Translations under genes and position numbers: made by a program
Notes under the pieces: generated by a model
The model's database searches: none
Told to the model about the DNA's origin: nothing
The model's input: only the letters and a program-made list of their open reading frames with translations
Assembly (NCBI GenBank): GCA_963711005.1
Contig: CAVQCJ010000004.1
Coordinates: 310,001-374,000 of the forward strand
Source: CAVQCJ01 sp963711005
GTDB lineage: Bacteria > Actinomycetota > Actinomycetes > Prado026
Length of the DNA stretch: 64,000 nucleotides
Direction: 5' to 3'
Shown here: one piece after another, positions 24,406 to 34,202 of the stretch
Numbering within the stretch: position 1 is the first letter of the stretch
Layout of the letters: every line of letters begins with the position of its first letter

Positions 24406-26313
24406 GTGAGCGACACGACCACCGACGTCGTCGACGCGAGGCCGGCAGAGTCCGGCTCCTCGAACGGCTCGGACCAGGCCCAGACCAACGGCTCCCCCAC
24501 GGGTACGGCCCGCCGCAAGCCCGGCGCCGGCCTGAACGGTATGGTGCTCGCGGAGCTGCAACAGGTCGCCTCGGGCCTGGGCATCACCGGCACCGGCCGC
24601 ATGCGCAAGGGCCAGCTCATCGAGGCCATCACCGCCGCCCAGTCGGGCGGCTCCGGCAGCTCGACCGGCTCGACCGGCTCAGCCCGCTCGGCAGCCTCGA
24701 CGGCCCGCGCAACCGACGCGAGCACCGCGGCCCCGGCCGACGGCGGCGAAGGCGCCGAGGGCGCCGAGGGCAAGAGTGCGCCGACCTCGGACGCCAGGAC
24801 CGACGACGGCGGCCAGCCCGCGGCCGGCGAGACCGGCCCGCGGACCCGCGACCGCGACCGCGGCGGGCGCGACCAGCGCCAGCGCGGCCAGCAGAACCAG
24901 CAGGGCGGTCAGAACCAGCAGGGCGGTCAGAACCAGCAGGGCGGTCAGAACCAGCAGGGCGGTCAGAACCAGCAGGGCGGTCAGAACCAGCAGGGCGGTC
25001 AGAACCAGCAGGGCGGTCAGAACCAGCAGGGGGGTCAGAACCGGTACTTCGACGAGGACGACGAGCGCGGCGGCCGGCGCCGGCGGCGCGGCCGCGGCCG
25101 CGACCGCACCCGGGGTCGCGAGCGTCCGGACCGCTTCGGCGGCGAGGCCGAGCCCGTCATCGGCGAGGACGACGTCCTGCTCCCGGTCGCCGGCATCCTC
25201 GACGTGCTCGACAACTACGGCTTCGTCCGCACCACCGGTTACCTGCCCGGCCCGAACGACGTGTACGTCACGCTGGCGCAGGTCCGCAAGCACGGCCTGC
25301 GCAAGGGCGACGCGGTCACCGGTGCGGTGCGGCAGCCCAAGGACGGCGAGCGCCGGGACAAGTTCAACGCGCTGGTCCGGCTCGACACGGTCAACGGGCT
25401 GGACCCCGAGACCGCGCGCAACCGTCCGGAGTTCAACAAGCTGACCCCGCTGTACCCGCAGGACCGGCTCCGGCTGGAGAACGAGCCGTCCAACCTCACC
25501 GCACGGGTGATCGACATCGTCGCGCCCATCGGCAAGGGGCAGCGCGGGCTGATCGTCTCCCCGCCCAAGGCGGGCAAGACCATGGTGCTGCAGGCGATCG
25601 CCAACGCGATCAGCACCAACAACCCCGAGGTGCACCTCATGGTCGTGCTCGTCGACGAGCGGCCCGAAGAGGTCACCGACATGCAGCGCTCCGTGAAGGG
25701 TGAGGTCATCGCCTCGACCTTCGACCGGCCGGCCGAGGACCACACGGTCATCGCCGAGCTCGCGATCGAGCGGGCCAAGCGGCTGGTGGAGCTCGGCCAC
25801 GACGTGGTCGTCCTGCTCGACTCGATGACCCGGCTCGGCCGCGCCTACAACCTGGCCGCGCCGGCGTCCGGCCGGATCCTGTCCGGTGGTGTCGACTCGA
25901 GCGCGCTCTACCCGCCGAAGCGCTTCTTCGGGGCCGCCCGGAACATCGAGGACGGCGGCTCGCTCACCGTCCTGGCGACGGCCCTGGTCGAGACCGGCTC
26001 GAAGATGGACGACGTGATCTTCGAGGAGTTCAAGGGCACCGGCAACATGGAGCTCAAGCTCGACCGCAAGCTCGCGGACAAGCGGATCTTCCCCGCGGTG
26101 GACGTCGACCCGTCCGGCACCCGCAAGGAGGAGATCCTGCTCGCCCCCGACGAGCTGAAGATCGTCTGGAAGCTGCGCCGCGTGCTGCACGCGCTCGACA
26201 GCCAGCAGGCGATCGAGCTGCTGATCAACAAGCTGCGCGAGACGGGCAGCAACTACGAGTTCCTTCTGCAGGTCCAGAAGACCACGCCGATGTCCGGCGG
26301 GTCGGACGACTAG
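24406..26313 (+). CDS. rho: transcription termination factor Rho
   Basis: A 635-aa hexameric RNA-dependent ATPase. Residues 44-80 form the Rho N-terminal helical domain (GMVLAELQQVASGLGI). Residues 80-240 are a long disordered insertion with acidic, Ser/Gly-rich, QNQQGG-repeat and Arg-rich parts, a known feature of actinobacterial Rho. The RNA-binding cold-shock domain (GILDVLDNYGFVRT) follows. The ATPase core has Walker A PPKAGKT (386-392), Walker B VVVLLDSMTRLGRAYN and the R-loop and Q-loop region GGSLTVLATALVETGSKMD. The start is GTG at 24406 with AAGGA; an ATG at 24399 is out of frame with an immediate stop. Confidence 0.96.
   Translation: MSDTTTDVVDARPAESGSSNGSDQAQTNGSPTGTARRKPGAGLNGMVLAELQQVASGLGITGTGRMRKGQLIEAITAAQSGGSGSSTGSTGSARSAASTARATDASTAAPADGGEGAEGAEGKSAPTSDARTDDGGQPAAGETGPRTRDRDRGGRDQRQRGQQNQQGGQNQQGGQNQQGGQNQQGGQNQQGGQNQQGGQNQQGGQNQQGGQNRYFDEDDERGGRRRRRGRGRDRTRGRERPDRFGGEAEPVIGEDDVLLPVAGILDVLDNYGFVRTTGYLPGPNDVYVTLAQVRKHGLRKGDAVTGAVRQPKDGERRDKFNALVRLDTVNGLDPETARNRPEFNKLTPLYPQDRLRLENEPSNLTARVIDIVAPIGKGQRGLIVSPPKAGKTMVLQAIANAISTNNPEVHLMVVLVDERPEEVTDMQRSVKGEVIASTFDRPAEDHTVIAELAIERAKRLVELGHDVVVLLDSMTRLGRAYNLAAPASGRILSGGVDSSALYPPKRFFGAARNIEDGGSLTVLATALVETGSKMDDVIFEEFKGTGNMELKLDRKLADKRIFPAVDVDPSGTRKEEILLAPDELKIVWKLRRVLHALDSQQAIELLINKLRETGSNYEFLLQVQKTTPMSGGSDD
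24892..25035 (+). repeat. eight tandem 18-bp repeats inside rho (QNQQGG)
   Basis: The unit CAGAACCAGCAGGGCGGT occurs eight times without interruption, followed by the first seven bases of a ninth. Units 1-7 are identical and the eighth has GGG in place of GGC. It encodes (QNQQGG)8 in the disordered insertion of Rho. Near-identity at the DNA level points to recent expansion by slippage or unequal crossing over. Confidence 0.95.
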
Positions 26314-26475
26314 CGACACCCGGCACGGCACGACGAGCCGGAATGACCGTCCCGCCGCCCGCGTTTGGGCGACACGGACGCGACTGCCAGACTGGCTCGC
26401 GCTCGACAGGTCCGGTTCACGTCCACCCCACCGGGGCGGACGACCCGGCGCCGACCGACTGACAGGAGCAAGACC

Positions 26476-26697
26476 GTGAAGCCCGACATCCACCCTGAGT
26501 ACCGCCAGACGCAGGTCACCTGCACCTGCGGCAACACCTTCGTGACCAGGAGCACCGCGGCGAACGGCGTCATCCACGCCGACGTGTGCTCGGCCTGCCA
26601 CCCGTTCTACACGGGCAAGCAGAAGATCCTCGACACCGGCGGTCGCGTCGCCAAGTTCGAGCAGCGGTTCGGCAAGAAGTCGGACGCCGCCAAGTAG
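26476..26697 (+). CDS. rpmE: 50S ribosomal protein L31 (zinc-binding form)
   Basis: A 73-aa ribosomal protein. The start MKPDIHPEY and the HPFYTGKQKILDTGGRV block are diagnostic. Cysteines in CTC (16, 18) and CSAC (37, 40) form the zinc site, so this is the C+ form used when zinc is sufficient. It starts at GTG 26476 with AGGAG at the proper distance. A strong hairpin follows the stop codon. Confidence 0.96.
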   Translation: MKPDIHPEYRQTQVTCTCGNTFVTRSTAANGVIHADVCSACHPFYTGKQKILDTGGRVAKFEQRFGKKSDAAK

Positions 26698-26704
26698 CTG
26701 TGCA

Positions 26705-26746
26705 GACGGCGCCGCCCCAGGGTTCACGCCCGGGGGCGGCGCCGTC
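26705..26746 (+). terminator. strong hairpin after rpmE
   Basis: Perfect 14-bp arms GACGGCGCCGCCCC (26705-26718) and GGGGCGGCGCCGTC (26733-26746) with a 14-base loop. No T run follows, as is common for actinobacterial terminators. It separates rpmE from prfA. Confidence 0.7.
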
Positions 26747-26784
26747 CGTCTTGCGGGCCAGCACCGTGCCGAGGGAGGGTGAGC

Positions 26785-27855
26785 ATGTTCGACAACGTCG
26801 AGGAGCTCGTGGCCGAGCACGCCGACCTCGAGCGCCGGCTCGCCGACCCGTCCCTGCACGCCGACCAGGGCGCCGCACGAGCCCTGGGGCGCCGCTACTC
26901 CCAGCTCGGCCCGGTGGTGGCCGCGTACCGGGCCTGGAAGCAGGCCGACGGCGACGTCGGGGCGGCCACGGAGCTCGCCGCCGAGGACCCCTCGTTCGCG
27001 ACCGAGCTGGAGCGTCTCGAGACGGAGCGAGCGGGGCTGTCCGACCGGCTCACCCTCCTGCTCGTGCCGCGCGACCCCGACGACGACCGGGACGTGATCC
27101 TGGAGGTCAAGGCGGGGGAGGGCGGCGACGAGTCCGCGCTCTTCGTCGGCGACCTGCTGCGGATGTACCTGCGCTACGCCGAGCGACGCGGGTGGAAGGC
27201 CGAGATCCTGGACGCCCAGGAGTCCGACCTGGGCGGTTACAAGGACGTCTCGGTGGCGGTCAAGGCCAGGGGCAACCCCGAACCCGGCGAGGCGCCGTGG
27301 GCCCGGCTGAAGTACGAGGGCGGGGTGCACCGCGTGCAGCGGGTGCCGGCGACCGAGTCGCAGGGCCGCATCCACACCTCCGCGGCCGGCGTCCTGGTCC
27401 TGGCCGAGGCCGAGGACGTCGAGGTCACCGTCGACCCGAACGACCTGCGGATCGACGTCTACCGGTCCAGCGGCCCGGGCGGGCAGAGCGTGAACACCAC
27501 CGACTCGGCGGTGCGCATCACGCACCTGCCGACCGGGATCGTCGTGTCCTGCCAGAACGAGAAGTCCCAGCTGCAGAACAAGGAGTCGGCCCTGCGCATC
27601 CTGCGCGCGCGGTTGCTGGCGGCTGCCCAGGAGAGCGCGGATGCCGCGGCCTCGGACGCGCGGCGCAGCCAGGTGCGGACGGTGGACCGTTCCGAGCGGA
27701 TCCGGACGTACAACTACCCGGAGAACCGCATCGCCGACCACCGCACCGGCTACAAGGCGTACAACCTCGACCAGGTCCTGGACGGCGACCTGGACCCGGT
27801 CGTCCAGTCGGCCATGGACGCAGACCTCGCGGCCCGCCTGTCCGGCGATGCCTGA
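26785..27855 (+). CDS. prfA: peptide chain release factor 1
   Basis: A 356-aa class I release factor recognising UAA and UAG. The catalytic GGQ tripeptide (residues 232-234) is in SSGPGGQSVNTTDSAVR. The domain 3 and stop-codon recognition region (GRIHTSAAGVLVL) and the C-terminal TYNYPENRIADHR are as in RF1. ATG 26785 is well placed after GGGAGGG; GTG 26779 lies within that ribosome site. It overlaps prmC by eight bases; PrmC methylates the GGQ glutamine. Confidence 0.95.
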   Translation: MFDNVEELVAEHADLERRLADPSLHADQGAARALGRRYSQLGPVVAAYRAWKQADGDVGAATELAAEDPSFATELERLETERAGLSDRLTLLLVPRDPDDDRDVILEVKAGEGGDESALFVGDLLRMYLRYAERRGWKAEILDAQESDLGGYKDVSVAVKARGNPEPGEAPWARLKYEGGVHRVQRVPATESQGRIHTSAAGVLVLAEAEDVEVTVDPNDLRIDVYRSSGPGGQSVNTTDSAVRITHLPTGIVVSCQNEKSQLQNKESALRILRARLLAAAQESADAAASDARRSQVRTVDRSERIRTYNYPENRIADHRTGYKAYNLDQVLDGDLDPVVQSAMDADLAARLSGDA

Positions 27856-28768
27856 CCCGAGCGCCCCGGTGCAGGCTCGGCTGTGGGACCTGGTCGGTGC
27901 CGCGGCCCGGCGGCTGGACGTGGCGGGCGTCCCGTCGCCCCGCTTCGACGCCGAGCAGCTCGCCGCCTTCGCCCTCGGGGTGCGCCGGGGGCGGCTGCGC
28001 TCGGTGGACCGGCTCGACGACGACTCGCTGGCCCGGTTCGAGTCGGCGGTACGCAGCCGCGAGCGGCGCGTCCCCCTTCAGCACATCGTCGGGACCACCG
28101 CCTTCCGGCACGTCGAGGTCGCCGTCGGCCCGGGGGTGTTCGTGCCCCGACCGGAGACCGAGGTCGTGGCCGGGTGGGCCGTCGACCGCGCCCGTGCGGT
28201 AGCCGGCTCCGGCCGGGTCCCGCTGGTCGTCGACCTGTGCACCGGCTCGGGTGCCATCGCCCTGTCGGTCGCCGACGAGGTGCCGGGTGCGCGGGTGCAC
28301 GCCGTGGAGCTCGACCCGGGCGCGCTCGTGTGGGCGGCGCGCAACCTCGACGGCACCGTAGTGACGCTGCACGCCGGCGACGCGGCCACCGCTCTGCCGG
28401 ACCTGGACGGCACCGTCGACGTGGTCGTCAGCAACCCCCCGTACATCCCCGACGACGGCGTGGTCCGCGACCCGGAGGTGCTCGAGCACGACCCGCCCGC
28501 GGCGTTGTGGGGACACGGGCCGGACGGGCTCGACGTGCTCCGCGCGGTCGCCGTGCGTGCGGCCGCGCTGCTGCGTCCCGGCGGCTGGTTCGTCGTCGAG
28601 CACGCGGACGTGCAGGGCGCGGCGGTCCCCGCGGCGCTGCTGCAGCAGGGAGGATGGGAACAGGTCGTCGACCATCGCGACCTGGCCGGTCGCGACCGGT
28701 TCACGACCGCCCGCCGGGTCGCGGACGGGACCGCGCAGGGCGCCGGACCAGGGACGGAGGGCCGATGA
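27848..28768 (+). CDS. prmC: release factor glutamine methyltransferase
   Basis: A 306-aa SAM-dependent enzyme that methylates the GGQ glutamine of release factors. A helical N-terminal domain ends in LQHIVGTTAFRHVEVAVGPGVFVPRPETE. The SAM-binding loop is VVDLCTGSGAIALSVA. The catalytic NPPY tetrapeptide is in VVVSNPPYIPDDG. The ATG overlaps the end of prfA and the stop overlaps the next gene, consistent with one operon. Confidence 0.94.
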   Translation: MPDPSAPVQARLWDLVGAAARRLDVAGVPSPRFDAEQLAAFALGVRRGRLRSVDRLDDDSLARFESAVRSRERRVPLQHIVGTTAFRHVEVAVGPGVFVPRPETEVVAGWAVDRARAVAGSGRVPLVVDLCTGSGAIALSVADEVPGARVHAVELDPGALVWAARNLDGTVVTLHAGDAATALPDLDGTVDVVVSNPPYIPDDGVVRDPEVLEHDPPAALWGHGPDGLDVLRAVAVRAAALLRPGGWFVVEHADVQGAAVPAALLQQGGWEQVVDHRDLAGRDRFTTARRVADGTAQGAGPGTEGR

Positions 28769-29412
28769 GCCGCCGGTTCGACTGCGACGACCCGGACGAG
28801 CGGCGTCGCGGGCTCGAGCAGGCCGCGCAGGCGGCCCGGCGCGGCGCACTGGTGGTCCTGCCGACCGACACTGTCTACGGCCTCGGCACGGACGCGTTCG
28901 CGGCGGACGGGGTCGCCGCGCTGCTGGCCGCCAAGGGCCGCGGCCGGGACATGCCGGTGCCGGTCCTGGTCGGCTCCCCGCGCACCATCGCCGGGCTCAC
29001 GTTCGGGGTGCCCTCGGTCGCGCACGCCCTGGTCGAGGCGTTCTGGCCCGGTGGCCTGACCCTGGTCGTCCGGCAGGCGCCGTCGCTGGTCTGGGACCTG
29101 GGCGACACCGACGGCTCGGTCGCCCTCCGGATGCCGCTGCACCCGGTGGCCATCGAGCTGCTCACCGAGGTGGGGCCGATGGCGGTCAGCTCGGCCAACC
29201 GCTCGGGGGAGCCGCCGGCCGCCACCGCCGACGAGGCGCAGGCCGGGCTCGGCGACGCGGTGGCCGTGTACCTGGACGGTGGGCCCAGCGGCGCCCCGGT
29301 GCCTTCGACGATCGTCGACCTCACCGGTGAGGTCCCGACGGTGCTGCGCACCGGCGCCGTCGGGCTGGACGACCTGCGCACGGTCTGCCCCGACCTGCGG
29401 GTGGCCCCGTGA
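28765..29412 (+). CDS. tsaC: L-threonylcarbamoyladenylate synthase (Sua5/YrdC/YwlC)
   Basis: A 215-aa enzyme making threonylcarbamoyl-AMP from threonine, bicarbonate and ATP for the t6A37 modification of ANN-decoding tRNAs. It shows LVVLPTDTVYGLGTDA, an AAKGRGRDMPVPVLV segment that replaces the usual KxR nucleotide motif, and VSSANRSGEPPA. The ATG overlaps prmC by four bases, and the stop overlaps the next gene by four. Confidence 0.93.
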   Translation: MSRRFDCDDPDERRRGLEQAAQAARRGALVVLPTDTVYGLGTDAFAADGVAALLAAKGRGRDMPVPVLVGSPRTIAGLTFGVPSVAHALVEAFWPGGLTLVVRQAPSLVWDLGDTDGSVALRMPLHPVAIELLTEVGPMAVSSANRSGEPPAATADEAQAGLGDAVAVYLDGGPSGAPVPSTIVDLTGEVPTVLRTGAVGLDDLRTVCPDLRVAP

Positions 29413-29993
29413 CCGGCCCCACCCGCTCGCTGCACGTGCTGCACGTCTGCACCGGCAACATCTGCCGCTCACCCATGGCCGAGCGGATCATGCGGGCGGA
29501 GGTGCAGGCCCGGTTCGGTCCGGTGACCGACCTGCTCGTGCACAGCGCAGGGACGTACGGCGGCCACGCCGGCGGCCCGATGAACGCAGCGGCCGCGGCC
29601 GAGCTGGCCTCCCGCGGCCTGGACACCGACGACTTCACGGCCACCTGGCTGCGCGAGCCGCAGGCGGACTGGGCGGACCTGCTGATCACCGCGACCGCGG
29701 AGCAGCGGGCGCTGGTGCTCGAGCTCGAGCCGAGGGCGCTGCGCCGCACGTTCACGTTGCGCGAGCTGGCCAGGCTCGCCGGGCACGTGCCGCCGGACGC
29801 GCTGCCGGCCGGGACGCCCGGGACGCGGCTGCGGGCGCTGGCAGCGGCCGCCGCCGAGCTGCGCGGCGTGCACCCGGCGGCGAGCCGGACGGCCGACGAC
29901 ATCGAGGACCCGTTCGGTGGTCCGCCCGACCTGTTCACCGCCACGGCGACACAGATCGAGACCGCGGTACGGGCCATCCTCGCCGCCACCTGA
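29409..29993 (+). CDS. low-molecular-weight protein tyrosine phosphatase-like protein
   Basis: A 194-aa protein with the P-loop C14-TGNIC-R20 near the N-terminus and a likely acid/base aspartate in the C-terminal DIEDPFGG. Family members dephosphorylate protein phosphotyrosine; some regulate polysaccharide export, which would suit the neighbouring glycolipid gene wecA. It starts at GTG 29409, overlapping tsaC by GTGA. It is longer than the usual ~150 aa because of an Ala/Leu-rich helical insertion in the middle. Confidence 0.85.
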   Translation: MTGPTRSLHVLHVCTGNICRSPMAERIMRAEVQARFGPVTDLLVHSAGTYGGHAGGPMNAAAAAELASRGLDTDDFTATWLREPQADWADLLITATAEQRALVLELEPRALRRTFTLRELARLAGHVPPDALPAGTPGTRLRALAAAAAELRGVHPAASRTADDIEDPFGGPPDLFTATATQIETAVRAILAAT

Positions 29994-30001
29994 GCAGGTC
30001 G

Positions 30002-30007
30002 TAGACT
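30002..30007 (+). promoter_or_regulatory. -10 element (TAGACT) before glyA
   Basis: TAGACT just after the phosphatase stop would give a leader of about 63 bases ending in GGGAGG before the glyA ATG. The leader shows no obvious riboswitch fold by eye. Confidence 0.4.
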
Positions 30008-30076
30008 CCGCCCGGACAGTCCACCCCGCCCGGCACCAGGTCGCCGCCGCGCGGCACCGCCCGACCGGGAGGCCCG

Positions 30077-31345
<1,269 letters not shown>

Positions 31346-31353
31346 GCCGGCAG

Positions 31354-32454
31354 GTGCGCGAGTACCTCCTCACCCTCCTGGTCGCGGCGACCTTCACCTA
31401 CCTCGCCGTCGGCCTGGTCAGGGCGGGCGCCATCCGGGCCGGCATCCTGGCCGAGATCCGCGACCGCGACGTGCACGACGTCCCGATCCCTCGGCTGGGC
31501 GGGGTGGGGATGCTGGTCGGCGTGCTCGCCGCCCTTGCGGTGGCGGCCAAGCTGCCGCTGCTGCACCGCATCTTCACCTCCGGCGACGAGATCCGCGGGG
31601 TGCTCACCGGCGCCGTCGTGATCTGCCTGGTCGGGGTGGCGGACGACATCTGGGGGCTGGACGCCGTCACCAAGCTCGCCGGCCAGGTCCTCGCGGCGGG
31701 GCTGATGGCCCTGCAGGGGGTGCAGCTGTTCTGGCTGCCGTGGCCGGGCCGGCTCATCGTGCTCGACGCCACGTCGGGGACGCTCATCACCGTGCTCGCG
31801 GTGGTCGTCACGGTCAACGCGGTCAACTTCGTCGACGGGCTGGACGGCCTGGCGGCCGGGGTGGTCGGCATCGCCGCCGGCGCGTTCTTCCTCTTCTCGT
31901 ACATCCTCGCGGTGCAGCACGACGCCGACCACGCGGCCACGCCGCTGCTGATCTCGGCGGTGCTCGTCGGGGTGTGCGCGGGCTTCCTGGTGCACAACTT
32001 CAACCCGGCCCGGGTGTTCATGGGCGACTCGGGTTCGATGCTGATCGGGCTGCTGCTGGCGTCCTGCTCGATCACGCTGACCGGGCGGGTCAACTACGGC
32101 TCGCTGGGCAACCTCAACCTGGCGCTGCCGGTGTGGGTGCCGCTGCTGCTCCCGCTGGCCGTGCTGGCCGTGCCGGTGGCCGACCTGCTGCTCGCGGTCC
32201 TGCGGCGGACGAGGGCCCGGCGATCGCCGTTCGCGCCGGACAAGCAGCACCTGCACCACCGCCTGCTCGAGATCGGCCACACGCACCGGCGCGCGGTGCT
32301 GATCCTGTACGGCTGGACGGCCCTGATCGCCTACGGCGCGGTCGGCCTGGCAGTGCTCCCGGCGCCCCTCGCGGTGGCCGCGATCGCGGCCGGCCTGGTC
32401 GCCCTGATCCTGCTGGTCGAGTGGCCCAGGCTGCGCCCGGGGGCCCTCGTCTGA
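31354..32454 (+). CDS. wecA: undecaprenyl-/decaprenyl-phosphate GlcNAc-1-phosphate transferase
   Basis: A 366-aa polytopic membrane enzyme of the MraY/WecA/TagO family. It moves GlcNAc-1-phosphate from UDP-GlcNAc to polyprenyl phosphate to begin cell-wall linker or polysaccharide synthesis. About ten to eleven membrane helices are visible. The metal and substrate motifs are VGVADDIWGLD, VNFVDGLDGLAAG, FMGDSGSM and the cytoplasmic HLHHRLLEIGH. The position directly before the ATP synthase operon matches the known mycobacterial order. It starts at GTG 31354. Confidence 0.92.
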   Translation: MREYLLTLLVAATFTYLAVGLVRAGAIRAGILAEIRDRDVHDVPIPRLGGVGMLVGVLAALAVAAKLPLLHRIFTSGDEIRGVLTGAVVICLVGVADDIWGLDAVTKLAGQVLAAGLMALQGVQLFWLPWPGRLIVLDATSGTLITVLAVVVTVNAVNFVDGLDGLAAGVVGIAAGAFFLFSYILAVQHDADHAATPLLISAVLVGVCAGFLVHNFNPARVFMGDSGSMLIGLLLASCSITLTGRVNYGSLGNLNLALPVWVPLLLPLAVLAVPVADLLLAVLRRTRARRSPFAPDKQHLHHRLLEIGHTHRRAVLILYGWTALIAYGAVGLAVLPAPLAVAAIAAGLVALILLVEWPRLRPGALV

Positions 32455-32516
32455 GGCCCAGCACTGAGACCCCGCCAGTGCCTCGCCCCCGTTGGGATGG
32501 GACGATGCTTTGTGTG

Positions 32517-32522
32517 TACAGT
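32517..32522 (+). promoter_or_regulatory. possible promoter of the ATP synthase operon (TACAGT)
   Basis: TACAGT with a weak TTGGGA 19 bases upstream (32492-32497) lies between wecA and the first atp gene. It would give a leader of about 155 bases. No other candidate stands out in 32455-32683, and no gene is seen there. Confidence 0.35.
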
Positions 32523-32683
32523 CCTCCACCACGGGCTGCCCGGACCGGCGGCCCAGCTGGGGGCCATCGGCCTCCTGCCTGCCCGGACTGCACCGCCAGG
32601 ACGACCACGACGAGCCGCAGGACGAGAGGGGACGTAGGTGTCGACGACCTCATCGCCGGTCCCCGTCCCCACAGGTCCTCGCG

Positions 32684-32926
32684 ATGACCTCCGAGCCCGC
32701 GGAACCTCCGGAAGGGCCGGACGAGCCGGTCAAGCCGCTGCCCGGTGCGATGGCGTTCGTGGGACTGGGCACGACGGTGGCCGGCTGTGTGGCGGTCGGC
32801 GTCGGCGGCGGGATCGCGCTGGACGCCCGGCTGGGGACCTCGCCGCTGTTCCTGGTGATCGGGCTGGTGCTCGGGCTGGCGGCGGCGGTCGCCACGGTGG
32901 TCGCCCAGGTGCGCCGGTTCCTCTAG
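32684..32926 (+). CDS. AtpZ/AtpI-type small membrane protein
   Basis: An 80-aa protein with a Pro/Glu-rich cytoplasmic N-terminus and two hydrophobic helices (MAFVGLGTTVAGCVAVGVGG and PLFLVIGLVLGLAAAVATVV). It fits the AtpZ/AtpI group, small proteins at the head of ATP synthase operons. These are proposed to help c-ring assembly or Mg/Ca transport. No clear ribosome site is visible before ATG 32684. It lies 17 bases before the next atp gene. Confidence 0.7.
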   Translation: MTSEPAEPPEGPDEPVKPLPGAMAFVGLGTTVAGCVAVGVGGGIALDARLGTSPLFLVIGLVLGLAAAVATVVAQVRRFL

Positions 32927-32943
32927 GGCGAGAGGGTTAGACC

Positions 32944-33348
32944 ATGTTCGCCGACCTCGAGGTGGGGGCGCTGTCCCGCATCATGCGCCCGACCATCCTG
33001 TTTGCCGTCATCGCCGGCGTGATCGCCGTGGGCGTCGCGCTGCTGCTGTCCTCCACGCCGGCGGCCGTCGGCATCGTGATCGGCATCGGGGTGGCGATCC
33101 TCAACGTGCGCATGCTCGGCGCGCGCGTGACCAAGGTGGAGACCGACGGCACCGACGACAACAAGGTCGTGCGCAAGCTCCTGCGCCGCGGCAGCGCCGT
33201 CCGGCTACTGGTCGTGACCGTGGTCGCGATCGGGCTCGTGCTGATCGACCCGCCGCTGGGCATCGGCATGGTGGTCGGCCTGGTCATCTTCCAGATCGCG
33301 TTCGTCCTCAACGCCGGCCGGGCGGTCCTGTCGGCCGGGATCGTGTAG
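32944..33348 (+). CDS. atpI: ATP synthase I-like membrane protein (AtpI)
   Basis: A 134-aa membrane protein with four hydrophobic segments in two hairpins, split by a charged loop (VTKVETDGTDDNKVVRKLL). Length, topology and location between wecA and atpB match the actinobacterial AtpI position (Rv1303-like). Its role is probably in c-ring assembly and is not settled. It starts at ATG 32944. Confidence 0.8.
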   Translation: MFADLEVGALSRIMRPTILFAVIAGVIAVGVALLLSSTPAAVGIVIGIGVAILNVRMLGARVTKVETDGTDDNKVVRKLLRRGSAVRLLVVTVVAIGLVLIDPPLGIGMVVGLVIFQIAFVLNAGRAVLSAGIV

Positions 33349-33360
33349 GGCGGGACGGTC

Positions 33361-34104
33361 ATGATCGGCACGGGGATCCTGGCGGCGGTCCACGCGGACA
33401 CCGAGATCGAGGTCGGCGGTCATGCCGTCACCACCAAGATCTTCGGTCTCGACGTCAACCTGGACATCGTCTGGGTGACGCTGTTCGCGGCCGGGCTCGT
33501 GCTCGCGCTCGGCCTCTTCATGCGGGCCAGGGCCACCGACGGCGTGCCCGGCAAGCTCCAGCTGTTCTGGGAGGTGCTGGTCGAGCAGGTGCAGGACCTG
33601 ACCGACTCGGCGCTGGGCCCGGCGGGTCGCCGGTTCGTGCCGCTGGCCGTGACGATCTTCATCTTCCTGCTGACGTGCAACTGGATCGAGGTCATCCCCA
33701 GCGGCCACAACCCGGAGTGGTTCCCGGCGCCCACGGCCGACGTGAACCTGCCGCTGGCGATGGCGCTCACGGTGATCTTCATCGTGCATTACAACTCGGT
33801 GAAGGCGCGCGGCTGGCGCGGGTACTTCCACCACTACCTGACGCCTTACCCGGTGATGCTCCCGATCAACATCATCGAGGAGATCACCAAGCCGATCACG
33901 CTGACGTTCCGGCTCTTCGGCAACATGTTCGCCAGCGTGCTGATGATCTCGGTGATCACGGCGCTGCTGCCGATCTACCTGGTTCCGGTCGGAGAGCTCG
34001 TCTGGAAGCCGTTCGCGTTGTTCGTCGGCGCGATCCAGGCGTTCATCTTCGCCCTGCTGACGATCATCTACCTCAGCATCGCGACGAGCACCGAAGAGCA
34101 CTAG
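33361..34104 (+). CDS. atpB: ATP synthase Fo subunit a
   Basis: A 247-aa membrane subunit forming the proton half-channels. The essential arginine is R184 in LTFRLFGNMFASVL. TSATxEEH-type polar C-terminus and CNWIEVIPSG in the first half agree with the family. The ATG at 33361 has a weak purine stretch (GGGACGG) ahead of it. It is followed by a 98-bp gap that holds three tandem repeats. Confidence 0.95.
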   Translation: MIGTGILAAVHADTEIEVGGHAVTTKIFGLDVNLDIVWVTLFAAGLVLALGLFMRARATDGVPGKLQLFWEVLVEQVQDLTDSALGPAGRRFVPLAVTIFIFLLTCNWIEVIPSGHNPEWFPAPTADVNLPLAMALTVIFIVHYNSVKARGWRGYFHHYLTPYPVMLPINIIEEITKPITLTFRLFGNMFASVLMISVITALLPIYLVPVGELVWKPFALFVGAIQAFIFALLTIIYLSIATSTEEH

Positions 34105-34114
34105 CGGCAGCACG

Positions 34115-34171
34115 AGCAAGTCGAACAGCTCAGAGCACGTCGAACAACTCAGAGCAAGTCGAACCAGTCAA
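34115..34171 (+). repeat. three tandem 19-bp repeats between atpB and atpE
   Basis: Three adjacent 19-bp units, AGCAAGTCGAACAGCTCAG (34115), AGCACGTCGAACAACTCAG (34134) and AGCAAGTCGAACCAGTCAA (34153), differ at a few positions. They lie in the untranslated gap before atpE and are notably A-rich for this genome. They may keep the region around the strongly used atpE ribosome site unstructured. Confidence 0.85.
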
Positions 34172-34202
34172 CGACAGCCGATCAACTCAGTGGAGGAACA
34201 CC

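Noticed and set aside
24892..25035. CRISPR-like array
   Set aside because: Units are directly adjacent with no unique spacers and stay in frame inside rho.
24679..27741. A 1,020-codon minus-strand frame opposite rho and prfA with a Leu/Val/Thr repeat
   Set aside because: The repeat is the complement of the QNQQGG array and there is no start context or family similarity.
29994..30076. Glycine or other riboswitch before glyA
   Set aside because: The leader is about 63 bases and shows no tandem glycine-aptamer core or strong conserved fold by eye. A covariance-model scan would settle it.
32638..32940. Alternative 100-codon gene overlapping the AtpZ-like gene
   Set aside because: Its product is Arg/Gly-rich without membrane helices. 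The frame starting at 32684 has the expected two-helix profile.
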